Shown here in pieces: positions 35,895 to 44,803 of a DNA stretch of 64,000 bases. The notes below the pieces were generated by a model, which was not told the origin of the DNA, did not search any database, and was given only the letters and a program-made list of their open reading frames with translations. Positions within the stretch are counted from its first letter, which is position 1; each line of letters opens with the position of its first letter. Position numbers and translations under genes: made by a program. Where the stretch lies: assembly GCA_020524245.1 (NCBI GenBank), contig JAIVLN010000001.1:620001-684000 (forward strand), in the 5' to 3' direction. The stretch is from Rossellomorea aquimaris (GTDB lineage: Bacteria > Bacillota > Bacilli > Bacillales > Fictibacillaceae).

Positions 35895-37535
35895 TTAGTT
35901 TGCTCGTGTTCTTCGACGTTTGAAGAATCGATTGATTTTATCACCGAAGATATGTTGTAGGAGCCCAGAGAAATGACTCATATATAAATATACTCCCGCT
36001 CCTGCAAACACACTTACTATCAATACTACGAATGAAGTGAATGTACTTTCGTAATCGGTCCCCACGAGTGCTTCCATCGCCCACTTCGTAACAACGACCG
36101 CCAATACCATCAATCCGATGAATATCCCGATCAGAATAGACCGTTTGAAAACAGGACGGAATGAATAGTTTGCTGCACGTTTGATGATGATCAAGTTGAT
36201 CGTGATCGATAAGGCGTACCCCAGGTTCGTACCTATAACAGCACCGAGAATACCGAAGTTCGCAATCAATACATAGTTCAAGCTCAACTTTACGAAGATT
36301 CCTGTCAGTAGGCTGTAGACAGCGAATCGTTGTTTGTTGATCCCTTGTAAAATCGCGGCTGTCACCGTGAAGAGTGCAAATAAGATCGCCGTTGGTGCAT
36401 ACCAGGAAAGGACAAACCCTCCGATTTCAATATTGTTGTTAAAAAGGAACGAGTAAGCTGGCAGACCGAGAATTGCTAAGCCGATTCCAGCTGGCACTGT
36501 CAAAAATAGGATGATTTCAAAGATTTTCGTAATCTGATTGTGCAGTACAGGAAAATCTTTTTTCGTATATAAGGTCGTTATCAATGGGATGACCGTAAGT
36601 GCCACACCCGTTGATAAAGAAACCGGAATCATGATCAGCTTTTGTGTATACGTCTGCATGACGGCGTAGAAGTTTTCCGCTTTCCCTTGATCAAAGCCTA
36701 ATCCTTGTTGCAACGCGTTTGTAATGGTGAACATATCGATCAATTGATAAAGCGGGATTGCAAGTCCTACTGCCACGAAAGGAACGGCATACGTAATCAG
36801 TTCTTTATAGATTTTCGGCAGTGGAATTTTGTGATCCACACTGTTTCTCATCATCTTGTTCAAGTGAGGGCGACGCCTCTTCCAGTACCAAAGCAGGACG
36901 AGTAATGAGGACATCGCACCGATCGTTGCCGCGAAGGTCGCGAATCCGACCGCTGTACTCACTTCACCTTTGAAAATGATAATGACCAAAAACGCACTGA
37001 TCAGAATGAAGCTGACACGGACGATCTGCTCAACCACCTGGGAAAGTCCTGTCGGTCCCATCGATTGGAACCCCTGGAAATACCCTCGGATCAAGCTCAT
37101 GACCGGAACGATAATCAACGCAGTAGATACAAGCTGGATGACCATTTGCACGTCTTCAACCGTATTTCCTTTGGCTCCATTTCTGTTAACAAGGAATTCG
37201 GCAATCCAGCCGGACAACGAGAATAACGTCAGGAACGTGATAATTCCGCTGATGGACATGAACAGAAGACCGGATCGTAACAGTCTCCTGCCGGTTACAT
37301 AATCGCCCATCGCATTATATTTTGAAACGAATTTGGAGACAGCTAAGGGTATACCTAGTGTCGATATACTCAAGAAGACGGTGTAAGGTACATAGGCATA
37401 GCTGTATAAAGCTCCGCCTGAGGGTCCGCCTCTCTCTACTAACCACTCAAACGGGATGACGAAAATCAACCCTAGAAATTTAGAAAAGAAGGTAGCCGCT
37501 GTTAGAATCAGCGTACCACGGATCAGTTTTGACAT
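35895..37535 (-). CDS. murJ: Lipid II flippase MurJ (YtgP, MATE/MVF type)
   Basis: A 546-residue membrane protein with about 14 spans, of the MOP superfamily (SpoVB/YtgP group). In B. subtilis YtgP was shown to act as MurJ, moving lipid II across the membrane. Visible family segments are LIRGTLILTAATFFSKFLG at the start and RGYFQGFQSMGPTGLSQVVE in the third loop. The ATG at 37535 is preferred to the TTG 12 bases upstream, because the latter overlaps the weak GGGAG site. It converges with the DUF6884 gene. Confidence 0.9.
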   Translation of the reverse strand: MSKLIRGTLILTAATFFSKFLGLIFVIPFEWLVERGGPSGGALYSYAYVPYTVFLSISTLGIPLAVSKFVSKYNAMGDYVTGRRLLRSGLLFMSISGIITFLTLFSLSGWIAEFLVNRNGAKGNTVEDVQMVIQLVSTALIIVPVMSLIRGYFQGFQSMGPTGLSQVVEQIVRVSFILISAFLVIIIFKGEVSTAVGFATFAATIGAMSSLLVLLWYWKRRRPHLNKMMRNSVDHKIPLPKIYKELITYAVPFVAVGLAIPLYQLIDMFTITNALQQGLGFDQGKAENFYAVMQTYTQKLIMIPVSLSTGVALTVIPLITTLYTKKDFPVLHNQITKIFEIILFLTVPAGIGLAILGLPAYSFLFNNNIEIGGFVLSWYAPTAILFALFTVTAAILQGINKQRFAVYSLLTGIFVKLSLNYVLIANFGILGAVIGTNLGYALSITINLIIIKRAANYSFRPVFKRSILIGIFIGLMVLAVVVTKWAMEALVGTDYESTFTSFVVLIVSVFAGAGVYLYMSHFSGLLQHIFGDKINRFFKRRRTRAN

Positions 37536-37709
37536 ATATACTTCCAACTCCCAATGCCATTCACATGTAATCTTATGTATTTTACCATAGTATGATAGCT
37601 TTCGCGAAAGCTTTTCCTATCTTAACGGTTGAGCCTTCATTCGTGTTCATTTTCTTTTCCTATTAAACATGGTATCTTACAATGGAACGAACGAAAAGTA
37701 GGTGCAATT

Positions 37710-38972
37710 ATGAAATACGATGTCCTCATTATCGGAGGCGGTCCGTCAGGGCTCATGTCAGCTGTTGCAAGTGCTTCGAACGGTGCCTCCGTTTTACTAG
37801 TCGATAAAGGAAGTAAACTCGGTCGGAAGCTTGCAATTTCTGGCGGCGGACGATGTAACGTCACGAACCGCTTGCCGATTGACGAAATCATCAAGCATAT
37901 TCCGGGTAACGGAAAGTTTTTATACAGTGCGTTCAACATTTTCAACAACGAAGATATCATTGCGTTCTTTGAAGGGCTCGGCATCCAGTTGAAAGAGGAA
38001 GATCACGGCCGGATGTTCCCTGTCAACGATAAGGCGCAGTCGGTTGTCGATGCAATGCTCAATAAGATTCACGAGCTTAGTGTGAAAATCCGCACGAATA
38101 CACAGGTCGAGAAAGTGATTTATGAGGATGGTGCCGCGAAAGGAATCCTCTTAAAGGATGGTGAGAAGATTCAGAGCGATGCGGTCATCATCGCCGTTGG
38201 CGGGAAGTCAGTTCCACATACCGGTTCCACTGGGGATGGCTACGCATGGGCAGAAGACGCCGGTCATACGATTACAGAGCTCTATCCGACAGAGGTGCCG
38301 CTTACTTCCAATGAACCGTTCATCAAGGACAAAACGTTGCAAGGATTGTCCTTGCGAGATGTTGCGCTTAGCGTGTTGAAGCCGAACGGTAAACCGATCA
38401 TCACCCACCGGATGGATATGATTTTCACACATCTCGGCATTTCAGGTCCAGCCGTGTTGCGGTGCAGTCAATACGTCGTAAAAGCGCTCAAGAAGAGCAA
38501 GGACGGCTATGTGACAATGCAGATCGATCTTTTCCCGGCCAAAAATGAAGAGCAGATCTTCCAGGAACTGATGAAGATGCTGAAGGATGAGCCGAAGAAG
38601 GCAATCAAGAATGCATTGAAGGGTTGGATTCCTGAGCGTTACCTTCACTTTTTACTGGACCGGGCGGGGATTCCGCTTGAAACAGTCTATTCACAGCTGT
38701 CGCATTCGGCTTTACGGGACTTTGCGGGACTCGCGAACGGCTTTACATTCAAGGTCAATGGAACGTTGCCGATTGAAAAAGCGTTCGTAACCGGCGGTGG
38801 AGTGTCAACGAAAGAAGTGGAGCCGAAAACGATGCGTTCGAAATTCGTACCGAACTTGTATTTCTGTGGTGAAATTCTGGATATCCATGGCTACACAGGA
38901 GGCTATAACATTACCTGCGCCTTCGTTACCGGTCATCTTGCTGGAACGAATGCCGCAGCAGACCGCTCATAG
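37710..38972 (+). CDS. ytfP: NAD(P)/FAD-dependent oxidoreductase YtfP (HI0933/BaiN family)
   Basis: A 420-residue flavoprotein. The N-terminal dinucleotide fold is [20 protein letters not shown], followed by [14 protein letters not shown], the signature of the HI0933-like family. [17 protein letters not shown] and [18 protein letters not shown] are the C-terminal FAD-contact segments. The reaction is uncertain; relatives include the bile-acid reductase BaiN. The ATG at 37710 follows TAGGTG. The GNAT gene starts 13 bp after the stop. Confidence 0.92.
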   Translation: MKYDVLIIGGGPSGLMSAVASASNGASVLLVDKGSKLGRKLAISGGGRCNVTNRLPIDEIIKHIPGNGKFLYSAFNIFNNEDIIAFFEGLGIQLKEEDHGRMFPVNDKAQSVVDAMLNKIHELSVKIRTNTQVEKVIYEDGAAKGILLKDGEKIQSDAVIIAVGGKSVPHTGSTGDGYAWAEDAGHTITELYPTEVPLTSNEPFIKDKTLQGLSLRDVALSVLKPNGKPIITHRMDMIFTHLGISGPAVLRCSQYVVKALKKSKDGYVTMQIDLFPAKNEEQIFQELMKMLKDEPKKAIKNALKGWIPERYLHFLLDRAGIPLETVYSQLSHSALRDFAGLANGFTFKVNGTLPIEKAFVTGGGVSTKEVEPKTMRSKFVPNLYFCGEILDIHGYTGGYNITCAFVTGHLAGTNAAADRS

Positions 38973-38985
38973 GGGGAAAAGTGAC

Positions 38986-39456
38986 ATGCTCAATCGGAGA
39001 GGCGATTATGCGTTAACGACGGATCGAGCTGCAATGGACGTCGCGTTCGTCCATCGGTTTTTACATGAAGATTCCTATTGGGCAGGCGGGATCGATTACG
39101 GGACGGTAGAGAAATCCGTCCAGAATTCGCTCTGTTTCGGGATTTTCACTATGGATGGAGAAAACGATGCGTTGGGAAAACAAGTCGGATTCGCACGTGT
39201 AATTACCGACTATGCGACGTTCGGATACCTGGCAGATGTGTTTGTTACAGAAAGCAACCGAGGTAAAGGGCTGTCCAAGTGGATGATGGAAGAAATCATG
39301 GCATATCCCGATTTGAAGCGATTACGTCGTTTGATGCTCGTGACGAAAGATGCGCAAGGCTTGTATGAGCAGTACGGATTTGAGATTTATGACAACGAGG
39401 ATCAAGGCTTGATGGGCATTCGCCGGAAAGCTGAGGACGTATACCAGGAGGGCTGA
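38986..39456 (+). CDS. GNAT-family N-acetyltransferase
   Basis: 156 residues. The GNAT motif B region YLADVFVTESNRGKGLSKWM contains the acetyl-CoA loop (R/Q-x-x-G-x-G/A), and LVTKDAQGLYEQYGFEIY is the C-terminal motif. The substrate is unknown. AGGGGG overlaps the ytfP stop and serves as its ribosome site, so it is probably co-transcribed with ytfP. Confidence 0.88.
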   Translation: MLNRRGDYALTTDRAAMDVAFVHRFLHEDSYWAGGIDYGTVEKSVQNSLCFGIFTMDGENDALGKQVGFARVITDYATFGYLADVFVTESNRGKGLSKWMMEEIMAYPDLKRLRRLMLVTKDAQGLYEQYGFEIYDNEDQGLMGIRRKAEDVYQEG

Positions 39457-39472
39457 CTTATCGCGTCAGCCC
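39450..39472. terminator. Convergent hairpin between the GNAT and NUDIX genes
   Basis: GGGCTGAC/GTCAGCCC with a 7-nt loop spans the two stop codons. T runs are modest, so its strength is uncertain. Confidence 0.6.
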
Positions 39473-39934
39473 TAATTCTTTCACATCATCCAGCTGTCCG
39501 TTACGGTAGTAGCACTTGAATTCAAGTGGTTCGCAGCTCTTTATCATGTCAGGGAGGAAATGACGGATATTGCTCACTACGCCATAGTTATCTTCCTCTA
39601 AAACCCAGTCGATTTCTTTCCAATCGAGGATCCCCTCGTCCATTTTAAGAGGGGTGTGATAATCGATTTGTGGATCCAGATGTGTGATGAACACGTGCAT
39701 TCCACCTTTGTTGATGCCATCCACGTTCCAGGAAACGATGCCCGTATATTTAGGATATTGAATTTGGATCCCTGTTTCTTCCATCACTTCACGGATCACG
39801 CTTTGTTCGGGTGTTTCTTCGGGCTCGAGTTTCCCTCCCACGCCGTTCCATAACCCTTTGGTAGGTGCTTTCACACGGTTCAACATAAGGACTTCTGAGC
39901 CTTTTAAGATAAAACAAATACAATAGGGGATCAT
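39458..39934 (-). CDS. NUDIX hydrolase (8-oxo-dGTP diphosphatase-like)
   Basis: 158 residues with an intact Nudix box GGKLEPEETPEQSVIREVME, followed by ETGIQI (GX5EX7REUXEEXGU). The MNRVKAPTKGLWNGVGGKL start is typical of MutT-like enzymes that act on oxidised nucleotides. Which nucleotide is used cannot be told. Its 3' end is one base from the convergent GNAT gene. Confidence 0.88.
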   Translation of the reverse strand: MIPYCICFILKGSEVLMLNRVKAPTKGLWNGVGGKLEPEETPEQSVIREVMEETGIQIQYPKYTGIVSWNVDGINKGGMHVFITHLDPQIDYHTPLKMDEGILDWKEIDWVLEEDNYGVVSNIRHFLPDMIKSCEPLEFKCYYRNGQLDDVKELGLTR

Positions 39935-39992
39935 CTACTCACTTCCAGACAGGTTTTTTACCAGTCTACCACTGCCCCCTATTTTTACAAGG

Positions 39993-40184
39993 TCATTTTT
40001 TGTACAAGATCATAGCCGAAAAACTGTAAAGAGATTCGAAGTCTTCCGTCTCTTCATCGGCTGCGATTGAGACCTGATACTGGATTTCAACGAATTTCGA
40101 TTGCTGTAATTCGGCCAGAAATCCGTTCACAGCTTCCTCAAGGTCCTCTTCATGTTCCGCTTCGAAAATTTTCACCTGCAACAT
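39993..40184 (-). CDS. Sporulation protein Cse60-like
   Basis: About 63 residues: MLQVKIFEAEHEEDLEEAVN, a central segment KFVEIQYQVSIAA and a final FSAMILYKK. This pattern matches Cse60, a small B. subtilis protein made under sigma-E in the mother cell, although the match is from memory. It is acidic and has no membrane segment. CTGGGGGTG precedes the ATG at 40184. Confidence 0.7.
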   Translation of the reverse strand: MLQVKIFEAEHEEDLEEAVNGFLAELQQSKFVEIQYQVSIAADEETEDFESLYSFSAMILYKK

Positions 40185-40271
40185 AAAAACACCCCCAGGG
40201 AATTCCACTTTTAATAGTAAAAATTCACCCGAGAGTGTTCAAAGTCCTTTGACGAAAGCCTTCTACTTTTG

Positions 40272-40601
40272 TCAGGATACCTTAACGTAATATATGAATT
40301 TCTTCGTTTTCTTTTTCAGGATGCGCGCTGCCATTGCTGCCGCTATTTTCGATTCAGCGATGACGACAATGTCACGATCGCAAATTTCCCCTTCCTTCGA
40401 CGTTCGTGGAAGGTAGGATAACGGGATGTTCTTTGTGCCCACGTGAAACGGATTTCGGTGAGACAATTGGTAATCCCGGATGTCGATCATGCAATATTCA
40501 TCGAGCGCATCTTGCTCTAACGTTCTGAGCTTCATATAAGGAAGTATATAGGAATAAAGGACGTATGCTGTTGCAACCAGCAAAATCATTTCCCATATCA
40601 T
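40272..40601 (-). CDS. Membrane-anchored degenerate rhodanese-like protein
   Basis: About 109 residues. An N-terminal membrane helix (MIWEMILLVATAYVLYSYIL) is followed by a rhodanese-like fold: YCMIDIRDYQLSHRNPF and GTKNIPLSYLP. Where the active-site cysteine loop should be, it reads VVIAESKIAAAMA, so no sulfur transfer is expected. It starts 29 bp downstream of ytwF, with GGGGAAGTG as ribosome site. It may be a membrane partner or relic of a sulfurtransferase. Confidence 0.75.
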   Translation of the reverse strand: MIWEMILLVATAYVLYSYILPYMKLRTLEQDALDEYCMIDIRDYQLSHRNPFHVGTKNIPLSYLPRTSKEGEICDRDIVVIAESKIAAAMAARILKKKTKKFIYYVKVS

Positions 40602-40629
40602 TTGGTTCACTTCCCCTTTCTCTGTCCTT

Positions 40630-40941
40630 TTACTTGGTGTCGCCTTCCCACTCAAGCATGCCACCAGTCATGTTCATCACTTTGTAGCCTTGCTCTTGTA
40701 AGAAGAGACTTGCATTTTCACTGCGTCGGCCGGAACGGCAAACCATGATATGCTCTTTGTCTTTTTCGATTTCTTCCATACGATCCGGGATTTCAGAAAG
40801 ACGGATATGCTTTGCGGCAGGTATTTTACCGGCTGCAACTTCTTCATCTTCCCGAACATCTATGATGGAGATGTCTTTTCCTTCTTTCAATAGCTTGTCA
40901 ACTTCTTCAGGTGTGATTGTTCGAACTGTGTAGTCCTCCAT
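40630..40941 (-). CDS. ytwF: Rhodanese-like sulfurtransferase YtwF
   Basis: A 103-residue single rhodanese domain. ISIIDVREDEEVAAGKIPAA is the N-terminal motif, and the active loop is MVCRSGRRSENA with the catalytic cysteine. It is cytosolic and would carry persulfide sulfur. YtwF of B. subtilis has the same length and plan. It is followed by the degenerate rhodanese gene on the same strand, so the two probably form an operon. Confidence 0.9.
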   Translation of the reverse strand: MEDYTVRTITPEEVDKLLKEGKDISIIDVREDEEVAAGKIPAAKHIRLSEIPDRMEEIEKDKEHIMVCRSGRRSENASLFLQEQGYKVMNMTGGMLEWEGDTK

Positions 40942-41054
40942 TTTGAAATCATTCCTTCCATCTATATTCGCTTTATTGGTTTATTGTTTGTTTATCCGTC
41001 ACTTATTTTACGAACTTCACTAAAAAAAGTAAAGAGATTGATTTTGTGTGGAGG

Positions 41055-41180
41055 GGTTTTAGAAAAATAGAGGGTGGTTTTAGAAATTTTGGGTGTGGTT
41101 TTAGAAATTCGGGGTGAGGTTTTTGAAAAAACAGTGTTGGTTTTAGAAAAAACGGCGTCGGTTTTTGAATTCGGTAAAAT
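41055..41180 (+). repeat. 21-bp tandem repeat array, family B (6 units)
   Basis: Units of 21 bases start at 41055, 41076, 41097, 41118, 41139 and 41160, each beginning GGTTTT(A/T)GAA. The array ends with GTAAAATAGACCCA. It lies between the ytwF upstream region and the thioesterase terminator. Apart from the repeat and hairpin at 41226, the 404-bp gap 40942-41345 shows no gene. Confidence 0.85.
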
Positions 41181-41225
41181 AGACCCACAAAAAATGAAGC
41201 TCCCTGTTCCAGGGAGCATCCAAAT

Positions 41226-41321
41226 GTGTACCCGGCACCATCCGAAAGTCCTTGCCCCACAAGGGTTCTTTTGTGGTACCTGACACCGTTCAAAAAGGAT
41301 TGCTCCGCTCTGGAGCAATCC
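41226..41321. repeat. Hairpin direct repeat R1, including the thioesterase terminator
   Basis: About 95 bases that align with 42174-42268. It contains CCTTGCCCCACAAGG, TTCTTTTGTGGTACCTGACACC and then the terminator stem GGATTGCTCC/GGAGCAATCC at 41297-41321. On the minus strand the stem is followed by a T run, and it ends the thioesterase gene. Confidence 0.85.
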
Positions 41322-41345
41322 TATCCTTATAATGATTAATTTTCG

Positions 41346-41819
41346 CTACCGGATCATCGCACGATTCCGCCTGTTCTCTTTTCGGGCTGGTGCGGTTTCA
41401 TACAACCGCTTCTCCTCCTCGGTTTCAGGCAGGACACCTGGTACGGCGATCGGTTTTCCATTCGGGTCCACTGCCACCATCGTCAAAAACGATTCGGTCG
41501 TCAACGTTTTCTCGTTCGTCAACAGATTGTCGGAGTAGACCTTGACGTACACTTCCATTGATGACCGACCAGTGGATGTGACAAATGCCTCTAAACTCAG
41601 TGCATCCCCCACCTTAGCGGAAGAGAGAAAATCGACAGAGTCGATCGAGGCTGTCACCACTACACTATTCGAATGTTTCATTGCAGATAATGCAGCGATC
41701 TCATCAATGTAAGACAGCACTTTTCCACCAAAAATCGTTTGTAAATGGTTCGTGTCTGGTGGTAAAACCAATTTCGTCTGAATCGTCCTTGATCGTTGAA
41801 CTGGATAAGATAAAGCCAT
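41346..41819 (-). CDS. Acyl-CoA thioesterase (hotdog fold, YkhA-like)
   Basis: 157 residues with a single hotdog domain of the BACH/YkhA type. PPDTNHLQTIFGGKVLSYID is the catalytic-helix region (Asn and Asp positions), and SIDSVDFLSSAKVGDALSLE is the second strand signature. It would hydrolyse acyl-CoA thioesters in the cytosol. GAGGAGG precedes the ATG. A complete cobalamin riboswitch lies upstream on the same strand with its terminator 28 bases from the start codon, and this is unexpected for this family. Confidence 0.9.
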   Translation of the reverse strand: MALSYPVQRSRTIQTKLVLPPDTNHLQTIFGGKVLSYIDEIAALSAMKHSNSVVVTASIDSVDFLSSAKVGDALSLEAFVTSTGRSSMEVYVKVYSDNLLTNEKTLTTESFLTMVAVDPNGKPIAVPGVLPETEEEKRLYETAPARKENRRNRAMIR

Positions 41820-41844
41820 GTTGATTCCTCCTCTTCAAAAATAA

Positions 41845-42150
41845 AAAGCATCTTCTCTAAAAAAGAAGATGCCGTCTATAGTCGAAGAGGATCGGATCCA
41901 AAGTTACATCGTCTATTCACGAAACACCCTCCTATCTCCCGTAGGATCAATGTGTTCTTCCTTATGGCAGGTCTCCTGGCTTGGTGTCATCAACCCTCTA
42001 CACCTTCCCATTCTGCTGAATACAGAACAGTGGTCAATCGTAAAGGATTTCAACCTCACAGTGGCGGGACCGCGCCGGACTCGCACCGGCTTCCCTTTTA
42101 AGAGGAGCGACAGATCGTCACCCTCACCATAAAGCAGAGTATTATGTTTA
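41845..42150 (-). promoter_or_regulatory. Cobalamin riboswitch with expression platform
   Basis: On the minus strand, in order: GGTGCGAGTCCGGCGCGGTC (the conserved P3 region), CCGCCACTGT (42065-42058), and the B12 box AAGCCAGGAGACCTGCC (41982-41966). These are textbook adenosylcobalamin-class aptamer features. It is followed by a terminator at 41872-41848: GCATCTTCT/AGAAGATGC, then TTTTTATTTTT. The next gene is the thioesterase at 41819. The segment GATCCTCTTCGA (41893-41882) can also pair with TTGAAGAGGA at the ribosome site (41838-41829). Confidence 0.93.
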
Positions 42151-42173
42151 CACCCCTCTATCATATCATAAAA

Positions 42174-42268
42174 GTGCCAGGTACCAATCAAAAGCCCTTG
42201 CCCCGCAAGGGTTCTTTTGCGGTACCTGGCACCGTTCAAAAAAAGGATTGCTCCGTCTGGAGCAATCC
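42174..42268. repeat. Hairpin direct repeat R2, including the leuS terminator
   Basis: GTGCCAGGTACC (42174-42185) and GGTACCTGGCAC (42221-42232) form a perfect 12-bp inverted repeat. They enclose the hairpin CCCTTGCCCCGCAAGGG (42195-42211). The terminator stem GGATTGCTCC/GGAGCAATCC (42245-42268) follows and ends leuS on the minus strand. The whole is a diverged copy of R1 about 945 bases away. Confidence 0.9.
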
Positions 42269-42282
42269 TTTCGTCATTGTGA

Positions 42283-44700
42283 TTAATTTGCGACGATGTT
42301 GACCAACTTGCCTGGTACGGCGATGACTTTGCGGACAGTCTTTCCTTCGATGTTTTCTTTCACTTTGTCGTCGGAAAGTGCGATTTCTTCCATTTGTCCT
42401 CTATCTGCATCGGTCGGTACCAACAACTTCGCGCGTACTTTTCCGTTGATTTGAACGACGATTTCCACTTCGTTCTCCGTCAACTTCGACTCGTCGAATG
42501 TTGGCCACTCGGCGTATGCAATCGATCCGCTGTGTCCTAACTTCTCCCAAAGCTCTTCGGTAATATGAGGAGCAACCGGAGACAACAATTGAACGAATCC
42601 TTCCATCAATGGTTTCGGCAACACATCTTGCTTATACGCTTCGTTGATGAAAACCATCATTTGTGAGATTCCGACGTTGAAGCGCAACTCTTCGAAGTCT
42701 TCGCTTACTTTTTTCACCGTTTGGTGGTATACGCGCTCGAAGTCTTCGGAAGCCTGAACGTCCTGGATTTTACCAGAAATCGAGCCATTTTCTTCGACGA
42801 ACAAACGCCATACACGATCTAAGAATCGGCGGGATCCGTCCAATCCGCTCTCAGACCACGCGATGCTGGCATCCAATGGTCCCATGAACATTTCGTACAA
42901 ACGCAATGTGTCCCCACCATGGGATTTCACGATGTCGTCCGGATTCACGACGTTCCCTTTCGACTTACTCATCTTCTCGTTGTTTTCGCCAAGGATCATG
43001 CCCTGGTTGTACAAGCGTTGGAACGGTTCCTTCGTCGGAACAACACCTACATCATATAAAACTTTATGCCAGAAGCGCGCGTACAATAAGTGAAGGACCG
43101 CGTGCTCCGCGCCACCGATGTACAAGTCAACCGGAAGCCAGTGCTTCAACTTCTCTTCAGACGCTAACTGATTGTTATTGTCTGGATCGATGTAACGCAA
43201 GTAGTACCAGCAGCTTCCAGCCCATTGCGGCATCGTGTTCGTTTCACGACGACCTTTTTTACCCGTTTCCGGATCGACGACGTTCACCCACTCTTCAATG
43301 TTTGCAAGCGGTGATTCACCTGTTCCGGAAGGCTTGATGTTGCTCGTTTTCGGAAGTGTCAACGGCAGTTCCTCATCAGGCACCGCGCTCATCGTGCCAT
43401 CTTCCCAATGGATAATCGGAATTGGCTCTCCCCAATAGCGCTGACGGCTGAACAACCAGTCACGAAGACGATACGTGATCTTCTTCTCACCTTTGTTGTT
43501 CTCTTCCAACCACGCGATCATTTTCGCAATCGCCTGTTCCTTGTTCATTCCGTTCAAGAAATCGGAGTTGACGATTTCGCCATCTTCCGTATACGCCTCT
43601 TTCGAAATATCGCCACCTTTTACAACTTCAACGATTGGAAGCTCGAATTTCGTAGCGAATTCGTAATCGCGCTCATCGTGTCCTGGAACCGCCATGATGG
43701 CACCCGTTCCGTAGCTCACTAATACGTAATCCGCGATCCAAACCGGGATTTGCTCTCCATTCGCAGGATTGATTGCGTAAGCACCTGTGAATACTCCGGT
43801 CTTTTCTTTCGCAAGCTCGGTACGCTCCAAATCACTCTTCGTGCTGATTTCTTTTTTGTACGCTTGGACCGCTTCTTTATGCTCAGGTGACGTAATTTCG
43901 TCCACATATGCGTGTTCAGGCGCCAATACCATGTACGTTGCACCGAACAACGTGTCAGGACGGGTTGTGAAAACAGTCACCGCTTTGTCGGAGTTCGCGA
44001 TATCGAACGTGATTTCCGCCCCTTCTGAACGGCCAATCCAGTTACGCTGCATTTCCTTTAAGCTTTCCGGCCAGTCCAACTCTTCAAGGTCTTCCAACAA
44101 ACGATCCGCGTACGCCGTAATCTTCAACATCCACTGCTTCATCGGCTTTCGGATGACCGGATGTCCACCGCGCTCACTTTTCCCATCTATCACTTCCTCG
44201 TTCGCAAGCACCGTCCCCAATGCCGGGCACCAGTTGACCGGAACTTCGTCGATGTACGCCAAGCCTTTTTTATATAATTGTAAAAAGATCCACTGCGTCC
44301 ACTTGTAGTAGTTCGGGTCCGTCGTATTCACTTCACGATCCCAGTCATAGGAAAAACCTAATTCCTTGATCTGACGGCGGAACGTGTTGATGTTCTGTTC
44401 GGTAAAATCAGCCGGGTCATTCCCTGTATCCAACGCATATTGCTCCGCTGGAAGTCCGAATGCGTCCCAACCGATCGGATGAAGAACGTTGTACCCTTGC
44501 ATCCGCTTCATTCGTGCGACAATGTCAGTCGCCGTGTATCCTTCCGGATGCCCTACGTGAAGACCAGCACCAGACGGATACGGGAACATATCCAACGCGT
44601 AGAACTTTTTCTTGCCTGGTTCGAATTCTGTTTTAAACGTTTTGTTTTCTTCCCAATACGATTGCCACTTACGCTCGATTTTTTGATGATCGAAAGCCAT
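42283..44700 (-). CDS. leuS: Leucyl-tRNA synthetase
   Basis: A class I aminoacyl-tRNA synthetase of 805 residues that charges tRNA-Leu and edits mischarged products. The HIGH motif is within [16 protein letters not shown], the editing (CP1) domain lies in the middle ([19 protein letters not shown]), and the KMSKS loop is [32 protein letters not shown] follows. The start at 44700 ([13 protein letters not shown]) is the normal family start; in-frame codons upstream run through repeat DNA. It is controlled by a T-box leader. Confidence 0.97.
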   Translation of the reverse strand: MAFDHQKIERKWQSYWEENKTFKTEFEPGKKKFYALDMFPYPSGAGLHVGHPEGYTATDIVARMKRMQGYNVLHPIGWDAFGLPAEQYALDTGNDPADFTEQNINTFRRQIKELGFSYDWDREVNTTDPNYYKWTQWIFLQLYKKGLAYIDEVPVNWCPALGTVLANEEVIDGKSERGGHPVIRKPMKQWMLKITAYADRLLEDLEELDWPESLKEMQRNWIGRSEGAEITFDIANSDKAVTVFTTRPDTLFGATYMVLAPEHAYVDEITSPEHKEAVQAYKKEISTKSDLERTELAKEKTGVFTGAYAINPANGEQIPVWIADYVLVSYGTGAIMAVPGHDERDYEFATKFELPIVEVVKGGDISKEAYTEDGEIVNSDFLNGMNKEQAIAKMIAWLEENNKGEKKITYRLRDWLFSRQRYWGEPIPIIHWEDGTMSAVPDEELPLTLPKTSNIKPSGTGESPLANIEEWVNVVDPETGKKGRRETNTMPQWAGSCWYYLRYIDPDNNNQLASEEKLKHWLPVDLYIGGAEHAVLHLLYARFWHKVLYDVGVVPTKEPFQRLYNQGMILGENNEKMSKSKGNVVNPDDIVKSHGGDTLRLYEMFMGPLDASIAWSESGLDGSRRFLDRVWRLFVEENGSISGKIQDVQASEDFERVYHQTVKKVSEDFEELRFNVGISQMMVFINEAYKQDVLPKPLMEGFVQLLSPVAPHITEELWEKLGHSGSIAYAEWPTFDESKLTENEVEIVVQINGKVRAKLLVPTDADRGQMEEIALSDDKVKENIEGKTVRKVIAVPGKLVNIVAN

Positions 44701-44803
44701 TTTCAAGCCACTCCCATTCATTTTTATGTGTTTAAGTATGATTTCTCGTGATTTATGAAAAATTGGGGGATGAAGAGCACCCATTTGCCGCTTAAGTAAG
44801 TAC

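Noticed and set aside
41913-42239. 108-residue minus-strand ORF
   Set aside because: It runs straight through the cobalamin riboswitch and the R2 hairpin; its residues are a by-product of structured RNA sequence.
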